DNA from: an uncultured Bacteroides sp.
GTDB lineage: Bacteria > Bacteroidota > Bacteroidia > Bacteroidales > Bacteroidaceae
Direction of reading: 5' to 3'
NCBI GenBank assembly: GCA_947074205.1
Contig: CAMTOQ010000026.1
Coordinates: 1 to 42,652 of the forward strand
Length of the DNA stretch: 42,652 bases
This document shows positions 8,710-17,827 of this stretch, in pieces (position 1 is the first letter of the stretch; every line of letters starts with the position of its first letter). The notes beneath the pieces are model-generated. The model worked only from the letters and a program-made list of their open reading frames with translations. It had not been told where the DNA came from and searched no databases. The translations under genes and the position numbers were made by a program.

Positions 8710-9501
8710 TTAATAATAATTGTTCCGAATCTCTTTGGCTATATATCGTCCCATCAGCTTTTGGCCGGCTACATCCGGATGAAGTCCATCCTTTAAGTAT
8801 CTTCCACTGCCGCCCGTGGGGGATTCAAACTTTTCGGTGATACCACTATTTGAATAGCAGTCAATAAGTTGTACCGAGAGTGCCTGACATAGCTCACGAA
8901 GTATATCTATTTTCTCGAGGTTTAGTTTATTGTGTTCCTCGTTGCCCGTTTGTATGGGTGTGCATACAAAGATGACGCATTCGGGATAGTTCTCTTTTAT
9001 CGTCTGTATTGACCATCGTGCCCCTCCTGCCATTGTTGTAACATCAACGCTATCTAAGCTTTCTCCTGTTAGCGCATCTTTGGCACTTCCCAATATTCTA
9101 TCGTTCGTGCCCATTGAGAACACAAATACATCCGGTGCCGGATAATCTCCATTCTCTACCTCTTTAATAAATTGCTGAATATGAACTTTTGAAACGTTGT
9201 TATGACGTTTCTGTATCTCCTCTTTATCCTCCGTAGGTTGCCATCCGCCGGAAATACCCATAAATCCTTCCGAACCATAGTCTTGAGTGTCCGAATAGCA
9301 GGCCCACGTGGACGAGCCTACAGCCACATTGTGATGCGTAGCAAATCCCAATAAATCGACTACAGTTTTAGACCATTGATTACCTGCCGTGATGCTGTTT
9401 CCATCACAACCAAAATTGAGTTTCGAGAAGTCTGTTGCTGTTTGGCTAAAGGCTAAAAGCGTGCTTGCAACAGCTAGAATAGTAAATAATGCTTTTTTCA
9501 T
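8710..9501 (-). CDS. Exported SGNH/GDSL-type hydrolase
   Basis: The 263-residue protein has a signal peptide (KKALFTILAVASTLLAFSQ). SGNH blocks are block I GNSITAG with nucleophile S36, block III SMGTNDR, and block V DGLHPDVAGQ with catalytic D238 and H241. Such enzymes remove acyl groups (often acetyl) from carbohydrates or act as lipases or esterases; the substrate cannot be read from the sequence. It is the last gene of the leftward block, 30 bases after the last beta-propeller lipoprotein gene. Its presence suggests that the compound handled by the block carries ester groups, which is inference. Confidence 0.88.
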   Translation of the reverse strand: MKKALFTILAVASTLLAFSQTATDFSKLNFGCDGNSITAGNQWSKTVVDLLGFATHHNVAVGSSTWACYSDTQDYGSEGFMGISGGWQPTEDKEEIQKRHNNVSKVHIQQFIKEVENGDYPAPDVFVFSMGTNDRILGSAKDALTGESLDSVDVTTMAGGARWSIQTIKENYPECVIFVCTPIQTGNEEHNKLNLEKIDILRELCQALSVQLIDCYSNSGITEKFESPTGGSGRYLKDGLHPDVAGQKLMGRYIAKEIRNNYY

Positions 9502-9531
9502 AGATTGATAATTAGAACTTTAGTTGGAAGA

Positions 9532-10998
9532 CTATTTGCGTACTCTTACTTGCTTGCGCTCTTTCGAAGAAATCATTTCTTCCGCCCGTGTTATGTCCAA
9601 TTCAATTGGCATTTGTACAAAATCGGGCACGTTGTAGGAGTAAACCGAGTAGTCATAATACTTTTTCGGATTCTTCTGTGGAAGTAAAAATGGTTTTGTC
9701 ACTTCTCCGTTATTGTCGATACAAGCTAAGTATAGTCGCGTATAGAGTCCGTCGCCTCGTCTGCTACTAAATACAAACCAGTGCGAGTCTGTACCCCAAT
9801 TGTGGAAGCTCTCTGTGTTGTCGCTATTTGCTTTGGATAATGGTTGTATTGAGTTATCATTAAGATCTAATAGCCATAGATTCGCCTCTTTATGCCAAAT
9901 AGAGAAATTGCCATAGTCCGAGAGTGTAAACATAATATATTTCCCATCATAGGAAGGGCGGGGGAATGATACACTTTTATCCAAGCTTCGTGCATTGATC
10001 AACGTGTCTACTGCGTTGCCCACTTCGCCTGTTTCCGGATTAAAGTCGATGCTACACAAGCTGTACTTAATATCTTTATATTGTAAGGGAATACTTCTGC
10101 TCTCTGCCGAACAGAAATATAATTTCTTTCCATCAGCGGAAAAAGCCGGAAAAGTCTCAAAGGCATCTTTCTTTTTGAGTAGTTCAGAAAGTATCAGTTC
10201 GTTGCTCTCCGGATGATAGATTACTACATCCGATGAGAGGTCTAGTACTTCTATACGTTCCTCCTTATTGACATGGAAAGACTGTCTGGTTTCGTTGACC
10301 GAGTAAGCAATATATTTTCCATCGGGATGCCAATAAGGGTAGACACACGAAGAGATGGTAGAATCTGTTTTCGTGTTTAGCATTTCTAGCTTGTTTTGCT
10401 GCTTTAAGATTGTACCTCCATTGCTTCCACGCACATGCAGACTTAATTCCTTTGGATTCGCTTTATTAAATGTATGACAATTGACGCACATCCCGGGCGA
10501 AAGAGTGTTTTCTAAAACTGCCCGTTCGTTGAAGTTGGATAGATTACGTTCGTATATGCCCATCTTGCTATATACCTCGTATCCTGGGGCGATTTTACGA
10601 TAAGCTAGCCCATAATCAATGGGATAACTGCTAATATAGATGGAGAAGGGCTTATACTGTATCCATCCTTTATTGTTCTTAATAGTTACTAGTACAGATA
10701 AGCTGTCTCCTTTGTTCTCTTTAATCAGTTGGTGCCATTTTTTGATCGGGAATTCAGCAGTTGTTTTATTACTAATATGTAGATTGCCATCTTTCCCGCC
10801 CGTAATGGATACATCTATTGCACTAAATTCACCACCAATATAATCGAAATTGAGCGGAGCAATATCAACAGGAATTGTTACATCAAGGTAGTCGGGAAAT
10901 ATTGGAGGATATTCGTTTACCAAGGTGGGGTCTGTCATCTTGTCCTGGCAGGATGACAGCAAAAGAATAAAACTTATAATTAGGCTGAATCGTTTCAT
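9532..10998 (-). CDS. Beta-propeller (PD40/TolB-like) lipoprotein with a CxxCH heme-c motif, paralog 1
   Basis: The 488-residue product has a lipoprotein signal (lipobox LSSC, C17). An N-terminal domain carries the shared motif FPDYLDVTIPVDIAPLNF. A heme-c type motif follows at C171-VN-C174-H175 (MCVNCHTF). The rest is a beta-propeller with blades such as YPYWHPDGKYIAYS, FPAFSADGKKLYFCSA and SFPRPSYDGKYIMFTL. Two paralogs lie at 12772-14235 and 17828-19312. The CxxCH suggests covalent heme and an electron-transfer or redox role at the envelope, but only one site exists and heme attachment is not shown. It begins 7 bases after the DUF6057-like gene at 11006. I know no function for this family. 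Confidence 0.85.
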   Translation of the reverse strand: MKRFSLIISFILLLSSCQDKMTDPTLVNEYPPIFPDYLDVTIPVDIAPLNFDYIGGEFSAIDVSITGGKDGNLHISNKTTAEFPIKKWHQLIKENKGDSLSVLVTIKNNKGWIQYKPFSIYISSYPIDYGLAYRKIAPGYEVYSKMGIYERNLSNFNERAVLENTLSPGMCVNCHTFNKANPKELSLHVRGSNGGTILKQQNKLEMLNTKTDSTISSCVYPYWHPDGKYIAYSVNETRQSFHVNKEERIEVLDLSSDVVIYHPESNELILSELLKKKDAFETFPAFSADGKKLYFCSAESRSIPLQYKDIKYSLCSIDFNPETGEVGNAVDTLINARSLDKSVSFPRPSYDGKYIMFTLSDYGNFSIWHKEANLWLLDLNDNSIQPLSKANSDNTESFHNWGTDSHWFVFSSRRGDGLYTRLYLACIDNNGEVTKPFLLPQKNPKKYYDYSVYSYNVPDFVQMPIELDITRAEEMISSKERKQVRVRK

Positions 10999-11005
10999 AT
11001 AGTGC

Positions 11006-12763
11006 TTAGTTATTTAAAAGAAGGTAGTTCCAATAGGTGTCCCCAAACTTCTCTTTGAGTGTTTTTTTAGAGTCTGTTTGTTGTGAATACATTCGGGCAA
11101 ATGTGCTCACAGCATTTTTTACTTGTGGTGATATGGCCCATGGCATCTCATCCAACGAACTGTGTTGTTGACTCCACGCAAATATAAGTGCCTCTTGATA
11201 GGATCTAGGAATGCCTCTGTATCGCATATTTTGTCCCAATGAATAATACTTCATAAACGAATCAATATCCCGGTTTAGCAGTGTATAACCTAGCATGTAT
11301 TCGAATGCCATTTTATTAGCAATGTTATGTGTCAATAGGAGTCCCAACATCTTATCCATTTCATGTGGACTATATAAGAAGTCATTCTGGTATCTATATC
11401 TTCGAAGCGTACCCCATTCTGGATGGTTATTTATCTTCTCGTCATTGTAAAGATAGGTCAGTGCATTGTTGGCCCATTTGCGATAATATAGAGAGTTGGT
11501 TAATGCTCTTATATATTTCTCGGCTACTTCGTACTCTCCATTGATAAGATTGGTCTCGGCCAGGCGTTTGTAGCATCGGGTGCTTTTCCTATAGTTAGGG
11601 ATAGCCTCCATAGCCTCGAATGTATAGCGTTGCGCCGTATTTATCATACCTAAATGATAAAAGGCTTCGCTAGCGGGTAGAGGAGAGGTGAAGTCACGTT
11701 GGAAAGAGGTGAGTAGTCCCTCTGTGTTTCTTTGATAAAACTCAAACATACGTTCGCCAAGGGTGCCGGTACGTCCGAGCGCCAAGTTGAGACATACCAC
11801 TGATAAGGGCGATCGAGGTGATTTGCGCTCCGCTTTTGTAATGATTTGCTCCCATCTTTGTTTCTTCGCTAGGTAGTCGTAAACCATTGCTTCCTCTTTC
11901 GACATGTCACTACTTTGCTTGGTTAGATAAGCCCCAAAGAAAGCAATTGCCGCTATTTGAATTGGTACTATTAGTTTTAACTGCTTACTGCTTAAAGAAG
12001 GTAGCAAGATAAACAGCAAGGGAATAGCTATTGTGACAACTACTGTTAGAATGAATAAATAGGGGAGTACTGCGGGGAAACGATAATACCCTATTCCGGT
12101 ATAGAGATTAACTAATGGATACTGTACCCAAATCTTTGCGATGAATGGACAAGCTATACCTACTGCAAGAATAGCCAGACTACCTATTACTCCTGATCGG
12201 TTTTTGGAACGCTTAATTTCGTAGGCCGAAAGAAGGACTACCGCAATGAAAAAGGCTCCACCAATGCACCAGTAAAGCAGTGGAAGTGATAAAATGGTTG
12301 CAACTATCCTAACGATGAATCTCTTAGTCAAGCACATCGTATAGGCATACAATAGTGCTAGGATACAAGCAATCAAAAAGGTAAGCATAGAGTTCTCGTC
12401 ACAAAGAAGAGCAAACATTAGTAATGTTGGTATAAAACTCAATGGGTAGAAGGCTTCTACTTTCTTGAACAAACACGAAACTCTCCATGTGAGGAGTTGA
12501 TACAGCATTAAAAGTAGCGCAATAACAATTGCCCCTACCCATGCGTGATAATAGAACTGTGTGAAGAACTCTCCGATATATTCGGCAAGACCATCTGGGG
12601 TTGCGATTCTTTCGTTAAAATAGTACGAATCGAATAGGAACAGTTGGAATTGTTCCTGATAATAAAGATGCCCCGGGTAGTAGAACCCAAAGAATATATA
12701 GGCTACAATACCAAGTATTGCAGTTAAGCTAATAGTGTAAATCCTAGCTACTGGTATTTTCAT
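11006..12763 (-). CDS. DUF6057-like polytopic membrane protein with TPR-like C-terminal half, paralog 1
   Basis: The 585-residue protein has a transmembrane helix at about residues 7-27, then a hydrophilic loop with GHLYYQEQFQLFLFDSYYF. About nine more hydrophobic helices run to residue 290. The C-terminal half is soluble and helical, with TPR-like repeats (RLAETNLINGEYEVAEKYI), and ends in FGDTYWNYLLLNN. The first ATG is at 12763; an upstream TTG at 12775 would overlap the preceding gene and is less likely. Paralogs at 15610 and 19323 share the loop, the NLINGEYE-type repeat and the terminal aromatic motif. A membrane-anchored assembly or transfer function is possible, including a GT-C-like transferase, but nothing proves it. 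Confidence 0.83.
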   Translation of the reverse strand: MKIPVARIYTISLTAILGIVAYIFFGFYYPGHLYYQEQFQLFLFDSYYFNERIATPDGLAEYIGEFFTQFYYHAWVGAIVIALLLMLYQLLTWRVSCLFKKVEAFYPLSFIPTLLMFALLCDENSMLTFLIACILALLYAYTMCLTKRFIVRIVATILSLPLLYWCIGGAFFIAVVLLSAYEIKRSKNRSGVIGSLAILAVGIACPFIAKIWVQYPLVNLYTGIGYYRFPAVLPYLFILTVVVTIAIPLLFILLPSLSSKQLKLIVPIQIAAIAFFGAYLTKQSSDMSKEEAMVYDYLAKKQRWEQIITKAERKSPRSPLSVVCLNLALGRTGTLGERMFEFYQRNTEGLLTSFQRDFTSPLPASEAFYHLGMINTAQRYTFEAMEAIPNYRKSTRCYKRLAETNLINGEYEVAEKYIRALTNSLYYRKWANNALTYLYNDEKINNHPEWGTLRRYRYQNDFLYSPHEMDKMLGLLLTHNIANKMAFEYMLGYTLLNRDIDSFMKYYSLGQNMRYRGIPRSYQEALIFAWSQQHSSLDEMPWAISPQVKNAVSTFARMYSQQTDSKKTLKEKFGDTYWNYLLLNN

Positions 12764-12771
12764 AGAAGTGA

Positions 12772-14235
12772 TCAATTAAAAGATTCTAGAGTAATTTTGC
12801 TGAGTTCATTCTCAAGTCTCAATGCATCAAAAGGAACTTCTCCATTCGAGAGCTCCGGTATATTGTATGATTTTAGATTCAGATCATCATGCTCCGGGTC
12901 GTTTTGTGGAAGTACAAACGGTTTTGTGGCATTCATTTGGTCATCGATATGTGAGAAATAAACTCTCCCATATTGGCCATCTACCCGTTTGCTTGCAAAT
13001 GCAATCCATCGACTGTTCGAAGACCAACTGTGGTAGGTGTCCGACCGATCTGAATTTACTATTTCTAGTAGATTGACTTCCATCGTTTCTAGATCTAGCA
13101 GCTGGAGATGTGCTTCTTTGTGCCAGATAGGAAATGTTCCATAGTCGGCCACTGTAAAGAGTAAATATCGGTTATCCGGCGAAGCTTTAGGGAAAGATGC
13201 CGATCCGTTCTGCTCAACTGCATTCCAAACGGTATCGACTCTATCTCCTAACTCTTTAGTTTCTGGGTTAAAAGCTACTCTGCATATCGAATACCTGACT
13301 CCTTTGATGCTGTCGGGCAAAGAAGTAAACGGTGCACTGCAGAAATAAATCCATCTACCATCTGCTGAAAAGATAGGAAAAGTCTCAAGGCTATTCTCGT
13401 TTGCTATGATGTGGGGGGTGATCAATTCATTGTTATTAAAGTCGACTATCATCAAATCAGATTCTGTATCATAAACTTCCAATCGCTTATTATCTGTAGT
13501 GTGGAACTGCGGTATAATTATATTAGAAGAGAATACGGCAAGATTACCATTAGGATGAAAGTTACCATAGACAGCTCCGGAATACATTCCCTCACGCTTA
13601 AGGTTTAGTTTTCTAAGTTCTCCGTCTTTGTTTAAGATGGTGCCACCGCCTTCACCTCTTAAATGAAACATAGAGAGTTGGCTATTATTGTTGCCATAGA
13701 CATGGCAGTTCATGCACCTTCCTTCAAGTAGCTTGTTGTCGGCCAATATTCGTTCGCTATTATTTTCTAGGCATCTCTCTCTGAGTTGCAGTCTATTCCA
13801 AACTTCGTATCCGGGCTCAATCAATCTATAGCTGAGATGAGAATCAATGCTGTCGGGGCTTATATACCAATAGAATGTTGGGTATTGAATCCACTCTTTA
13901 TCCATTTGCCCTAATACTTGCACAGAAACTGTATCCCCAACACACTTGCTGATAAAACCTTTCCATTTGTTGAGTGGAAAGGTAGCTTTATTCCCTCTAG
14001 AACTAACCTTTAGGCTATCGCTTTTACCTTTCAACATCACATTGACCCTACGAATTGAATCCTCTCTTAGCATAAAGTTCAGTGGTGCTATGTTGCAAGG
14101 CAATGTGATGTTGACATAGTCCGGATATATCACAACACTTTCAGCGTTTCTCTTTACAACTCTTGGATTCTGGTTACAGCTAATTAGAGTCAAGGTAAAG
14201 AAACATAATACTAATATGTGTAGAGTGATTTTCAT
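12772..14235 (-). CDS. Beta-propeller (PD40/TolB-like) lipoprotein with a CxxCH heme-c motif, paralog 2
   Basis: The 487-residue protein has a lipobox LISC (C20) and the shared N-terminal motif YPDYVNITLPCNIAPLNF. Its heme-c type motif is C174-MN-C177-H178 (RCMNCHVYG). Propeller blades include FPIFSADGRWIYFCSA and SFPKASPDNRYLLFTV, and it ends like its paralogs with a PFVLPQNDP segment. It has additional cysteines, including C46 region (LPCNIA), not shared by the other two. It lies 33 bases after the chorismatase-like gene and 8 bases before the paralog 1 membrane gene. By analogy with the other two pairs, its membrane partner would be the gene at 15610-17181, now separated from it by one gene and a promoter. 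Confidence 0.85.
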   Translation of the reverse strand: MKITLHILVLCFFTLTLISCNQNPRVVKRNAESVVIYPDYVNITLPCNIAPLNFMLREDSIRRVNVMLKGKSDSLKVSSRGNKATFPLNKWKGFISKCVGDTVSVQVLGQMDKEWIQYPTFYWYISPDSIDSHLSYRLIEPGYEVWNRLQLRERCLENNSERILADNKLLEGRCMNCHVYGNNNSQLSMFHLRGEGGGTILNKDGELRKLNLKREGMYSGAVYGNFHPNGNLAVFSSNIIIPQFHTTDNKRLEVYDTESDLMIVDFNNNELITPHIIANENSLETFPIFSADGRWIYFCSAPFTSLPDSIKGVRYSICRVAFNPETKELGDRVDTVWNAVEQNGSASFPKASPDNRYLLFTVADYGTFPIWHKEAHLQLLDLETMEVNLLEIVNSDRSDTYHSWSSNSRWIAFASKRVDGQYGRVYFSHIDDQMNATKPFVLPQNDPEHDDLNLKSYNIPELSNGEVPFDALRLENELSKITLESFN

Positions 14236-14268
14236 CTCGGGCGATTCAAATGTTTTGAGATTGATTGA

Positions 14269-15411
14269 CTAAAAGTTGGGATAATCTGACTTATGTTGTT
14301 TTACGCCCATACACTCCATCTCTACTAACCATCCGGGCCTACATACGGGTGCAAGTAAAATAACTTTTGGAGTATCGGGAAAACGCTCTTCGAACATCTC
14401 TTTCACTACCTGATAGTCTCCTGTGTCGCGTAGATAAATAAGAAACTGCCCCATATCATTGAAAGTAGCTTCCGTTTCCGCCAATAAAGCTTCTACATTA
14501 TCCCACATTCTTTGAACCTGCTGCTTTATATCATTTGGATGCACAATCTCTCCTTTATTATTTATACTTGCTGTACCAGAAATGAAAATATGTTTTCGGT
14601 CTCCATATTCGATTACCGAACCACGCTCAAAACTAACGCCATATTCGTATGTTGGATTGAGGTGTGTTTTGGCATATAGATATTTTACTTGCGAATTTGC
14701 TATTCCTTTCACTGCATAAGCATCAAAGTTTACTTTTACTTCACGCTTCTTACAGCGTCCCGCAATCCCTGTACTAGTTATGAAGTGAGTCTCTGGTGTG
14801 AGACCTTGCGTGAAGAATACCTCATTGCGAGCTTTTACTACCCCTGCATAGTTGTTGTCCACATCTTGCACAAATAGCCATGTTCTGACACAATTGTTGG
14901 CTAGCGAGCACTCTTCCTGTAGTAGTTGCATGGTATATTCATTGAATATCAGCCTAGTTTGATACTCAGAGTTACTTGCTTTATTATTAGCGTTGTATAG
15001 CCATAAATGTTCGTAACTACCATGTTTGATGCTATATAAACCACTATTCGTTTTGGTGGTTTTTACATCACTCATTAAGTAAACCCACAAAGCTACTTTA
15101 CTGCCATTTAAGGGTGGCTGTTCTATAACGGAGCAAGCTTTAGCATCTATGTTGTTGAGCTTCTCTTTTAAGATGTCGGCTTGATTAGCTGCATCACTCA
15201 GAAAGTATCTTTTAAATATAGAAGATGCTCCGTTAAGCTCATCTCCTTTGATATGAAGATATGCTTCGTGCAATTTCTCTAGCTGCTGCTCAAAGTTTAA
15301 CTTTAAATTTTCTATCTGTAGTATGAGATGGTATTCGCAAGCGGAATTTGAAGTGTTATATATAGATATTTCAGCGTAGACATCGCCCAAATTCAGGTGT
15401 TTGTAATTCAT
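14269..15411 (-). CDS. Chorismatase/Rid-family-like protein
   Basis: The 380-residue protein has no signal peptide and should be cytoplasmic. The C-terminal 130 residues form a YjgF/RidA-like domain, with HIFISGTASINNKGEIVHP, QQVQRMWDNVEALLAE and the ending CRPGWLVEMECMGV. The N-terminal half has a related layout (residues about 110-230). Two tandem Rid-like domains and the CRxxxLVExE-type ending recall chorismatases of the FkbO/Hyg5 type, which hydrolyse chorismate to pyruvate and a dihydroxycyclohexadiene or hydroxybenzoate. This family call is from memory of motifs, and a plain Rid-family deaminase-like protein is the alternative. It has its own probable promoter and heads the second half of the block. 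Confidence 0.65.
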   Translation of the reverse strand: MNYKHLNLGDVYAEISIYNTSNSACEYHLILQIENLKLNFEQQLEKLHEAYLHIKGDELNGASSIFKRYFLSDAANQADILKEKLNNIDAKACSVIEQPPLNGSKVALWVYLMSDVKTTKTNSGLYSIKHGSYEHLWLYNANNKASNSEYQTRLIFNEYTMQLLQEECSLANNCVRTWLFVQDVDNNYAGVVKARNEVFFTQGLTPETHFITSTGIAGRCKKREVKVNFDAYAVKGIANSQVKYLYAKTHLNPTYEYGVSFERGSVIEYGDRKHIFISGTASINNKGEIVHPNDIKQQVQRMWDNVEALLAETEATFNDMGQFLIYLRDTGDYQVVKEMFEERFPDTPKVILLAPVCRPGWLVEMECMGVKQHKSDYPNF

Positions 15412-15435
15412 AGTATCTTAGTTATAGTATTGATG

Positions 15436-15443
15436 CAAAACTA
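15436..15443 (-). promoter_or_regulatory. Internal promoter upstream of the chorismatase-like gene
   Basis: The minus strand reads TAGTTTTG, an exact TAnnTTTG match, 25 bases upstream of the ATG at 15411. A GTTGC sequence (15467-15463) sits about 20 bases further upstream in place of the -33 TTTG. The 198-base gap in an otherwise tight block supports a promoter here. Confidence 0.6.
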
Positions 15444-15564
15444 ACTATTAATGCGTTAAATAGCAACTTTAGTGTGAAATAAAGAATTGCTGTAGCAAAG
15501 TTTTTTGGTTGCAGTTTTCTTGTGATTTAAGGTGATGATTTATGTACTACAATAATGTATCGTA

Positions 15565-15604
15565 GTTCTTTTTACGAATGGTTTATAAGTTTCGTAAAAA
15601 GAAC
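15565..15604 (-). terminator. Perfect 14 bp hairpin after the second DUF6057-like gene
   Basis: GTTCTTTTTACGAA (15565-15578) and TTCGTAAAAAGAAC (15591-15604) are perfect inverted repeats around a 12-base loop. They start 5 bases after the stop of the gene ending at 15610. No U-run follows on the minus strand, so it may be a weak terminator, an RNA-stabilising structure or a protein-binding palindrome. It separates the two halves of the block. Confidence 0.55.
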
Positions 15605-15609
15605 ATGTT

Positions 15610-17181
15610 TTATGGTTTACTTCTTTGCGCAAAATGGAAATAGAACCAATATGTTTTGTCAAACTTTTGTTTCAATTCCTCTATACCGTTTCCTTCCGAT
15701 TGATACAATTTTGTATATTGTTTGAATTCATCTATTACTGATGCCGGAATCTTTATTCTCTCGTTTTTAGGGAAAGGACTTTTTTCAGCAACAGCATAAA
15801 TAAGATAGGCCTCTTGATATAAACGATGATTGGAATAATCGCCTGCATATTTCTCAAAATGATTGGCAAAGCTTTCTATATCTTTCTGTAATAAGTCATA
15901 GCACAAAAGATAGTCCAAAGCTAGCAGGTTTTTCGAATTAGCATCCAGTAGATTGCATAGCGAAGTCTGCACATCAGCGCTATGTCGTATAGTGTCATTT
16001 TCCGCCAAGAAACTTTGTTTTACTGTGATCCATCTTTTTACCTTTTCGCTTTGCTGCTCCGGCATACGCTCCGTTGCCCAGTTTTTATGTACTAGCGTTT
16101 TCTGCAGCATTCTAAGATATTTCTTTGCAGCTTCTTCGTCTCCATTAATAAGATTAATTTCTGCTAGTCTTCTTAATGCTCTACTTCCCTTGTTGTGAGG
16201 TGAGAAGATCATTCCGAGTATTGTGGCGTGTTCGGCCAAAGTCATATCACCCAATTCAAACCATACCTCGTTGGCTGCAAAAATGCTTAAATAGTTAGAA
16301 GTAGGAGCTACCGGTATAAACAATCCGTTGATGCTGTACTTCATTCTTCTTAGTAGGTTCGGCGGTAAGCTCTGTTGCTTTGCATCTATCAAATTGGTAT
16401 AATAGGCTGGCAATAGACCTCGTGCATCTGTTCCATCGTTGGATAATCGGTTGTTACGATTGAAATAGAATTCACAGTCATATTTAAGGATGTTCTCTCT
16501 TTCGAAGTTGGGTGCATCAAATTGCGTTGTTGATGGATAAAGGAAAGCTTCTCTCCAAGGTATTAGGTATCGACTCTTGGCTGAGACCGAAATGCATAGG
16601 ACCTCGACTAATATAAGAAGAAAGATATACCAAGATAAATAAGAGAACATAAAAAGTAAGGTAGCCCAGACTCCTATGCCAAACAACCAGTAGGAGGTTG
16701 CAATGCAAATTAGTGAAACTGGTACTAGCAGTTTAGGAAAGTGCAGATTGATATGGGTAAACAATAAAACTATTAATCCCCCTCCTATAAGCGAAAGGGT
16801 AGCAGATATTGGATAGAATAAACTACACAATTTGCCAAACTCCCATACAGTGATTAATGCAACGGGGAAGATTGCCCATCCGTTGCATATTCGATAAAGG
16901 AGGCGGTAGTACACCCAGCTCAAGAGCACCAATAACACACTGATGGTAAGTGGGCCTATGCCTTGGTAATAGAAAAATTGAGTTAGAAAATCTCCTATTA
17001 AACATGATAACACGGCTGGGTGACTAAGATATTCGCCCAGTGTCTGGGAGGAAAGAATAAATAGAGACGTCTGCTCTTTATGATAAAGATGATAGGGGTA
17101 GAGATAAAAGAAGAAGAGAAAAATAAGTATCCCTCCTATTATCATTGATATAAAACAGATTGTAGTGCTTTTGTTTTTCAT
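15610..17181 (-). CDS. DUF6057-like polytopic membrane protein, shorter paralog 2
   Basis: The 523-residue protein has the same plan as the genes at 11006 and 19323: a first membrane helix, a loop with YPYHLYHKEQTSLFIL, more helices, then a soluble helical half with RRLAEINLINGDEEAAKKYL, and an ending FDKTYWFYFHF. It is about 60-70 residues shorter than its paralogs. The shortening lies at the junction of membrane and soluble halves: the YDYLxKxxxWEQII segment of the others is absent and replaced by an unrelated segment around KYDCEFYFNRNNRLS. It begins 31 bases after the DUF4369 lipoprotein gene. The divergence suggests a specialised role. Confidence 0.82.
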   Translation of the reverse strand: MKNKSTTICFISMIIGGILIFLFFFYLYPYHLYHKEQTSLFILSSQTLGEYLSHPAVLSCLIGDFLTQFFYYQGIGPLTISVLLVLLSWVYYRLLYRICNGWAIFPVALITVWEFGKLCSLFYPISATLSLIGGGLIVLLFTHINLHFPKLLVPVSLICIATSYWLFGIGVWATLLFMFSYLSWYIFLLILVEVLCISVSAKSRYLIPWREAFLYPSTTQFDAPNFERENILKYDCEFYFNRNNRLSNDGTDARGLLPAYYTNLIDAKQQSLPPNLLRRMKYSINGLFIPVAPTSNYLSIFAANEVWFELGDMTLAEHATILGMIFSPHNKGSRALRRLAEINLINGDEEAAKKYLRMLQKTLVHKNWATERMPEQQSEKVKRWITVKQSFLAENDTIRHSADVQTSLCNLLDANSKNLLALDYLLCYDLLQKDIESFANHFEKYAGDYSNHRLYQEAYLIYAVAEKSPFPKNERIKIPASVIDEFKQYTKLYQSEGNGIEELKQKFDKTYWFYFHFAQRSKP

Positions 17182-17212
17182 CTTTAAGTTCGGCTGTGGA
17201 AATTACCTGAGA

Positions 17213-17821
17213 TTACTTGTACGTACTATCTAGTGCTACTTTTTCTTTATCGTCAAATATACTTCTGTTTCGCGAATAGAGGAAACGGCCTAGCGTGGTT
17301 TGCCCTTCATTTAGGATTACCTCTTTTGTGCGTTCACCTAAAATTGCACGCTCTTTTTTCATTGTCTCAAAATAGTCAATAGAGTCAGCACGATTTTTTG
17401 TTTCGTACCATTTTTTACGCAGAGGTGATGTAGAGGAGTCTGCCTTTTCTAAAGCCTCTTTCCATTGTTGTAGATGTTCATTTTGCGGAGTTCCTGCTGT
17501 TCGGCCATTCTTGCTGTAATACACATAGATATCTCCCGGCTCTGTTACCACCAGCAGCTCTTGATAGTTTAAACGTTGCTTCATTTCTAATCTTAAGATG
17601 GCCATCTGTTCTTTTGTACCTTCAAAATAGAATTTACCATCTCTTATATAGACAGAATCTACCGTTTGGCTAGTTTGTGGGCCATCGGCAGGGACTAAGA
17701 AAATTTGCGCACCATCACATAACGTGCTGTCCATCGTTCCATAAATACGGAATGTAGGTTCTTGTTTGCACGAAGTAAATAGGCCTACTAGTATAGCTGT
17801 GATTAATAGGATCTTCTTCAT
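17213..17821 (-). CDS. DUF4369 lipoprotein without the usual thioredoxin domain
   Basis: The 202-residue product has a lipobox FTSC (C18) and a DUF4369-type beta domain (FRIYGTMDSTLCDGAQIFL, then TVDSVYIRDGKFYFEGT). A helical segment follows, up to GQTTLGRFLYSRNRSIFDD. In most Bacteroidota relatives this domain is followed by a thioredoxin/TlpA domain with CxxC, giving about 350-380 residues; here translation stops where that domain would begin. It may be a true short form or a truncation. It lies 6 bases after the paralog 3 lipoprotein gene and 31 bases before the paralog 2 membrane gene, so it belongs to the same transcript. Confidence 0.8.
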   Translation of the reverse strand: MKKILLITAILVGLFTSCKQEPTFRIYGTMDSTLCDGAQIFLVPADGPQTSQTVDSVYIRDGKFYFEGTKEQMAILRLEMKQRLNYQELLVVTEPGDIYVYYSKNGRTAGTPQNEHLQQWKEALEKADSSTSPLRKKWYETKNRADSIDYFETMKKERAILGERTKEVILNEGQTTLGRFLYSRNRSIFDDKEKVALDSTYK

Positions 17822-17827
17822 TCTTTG

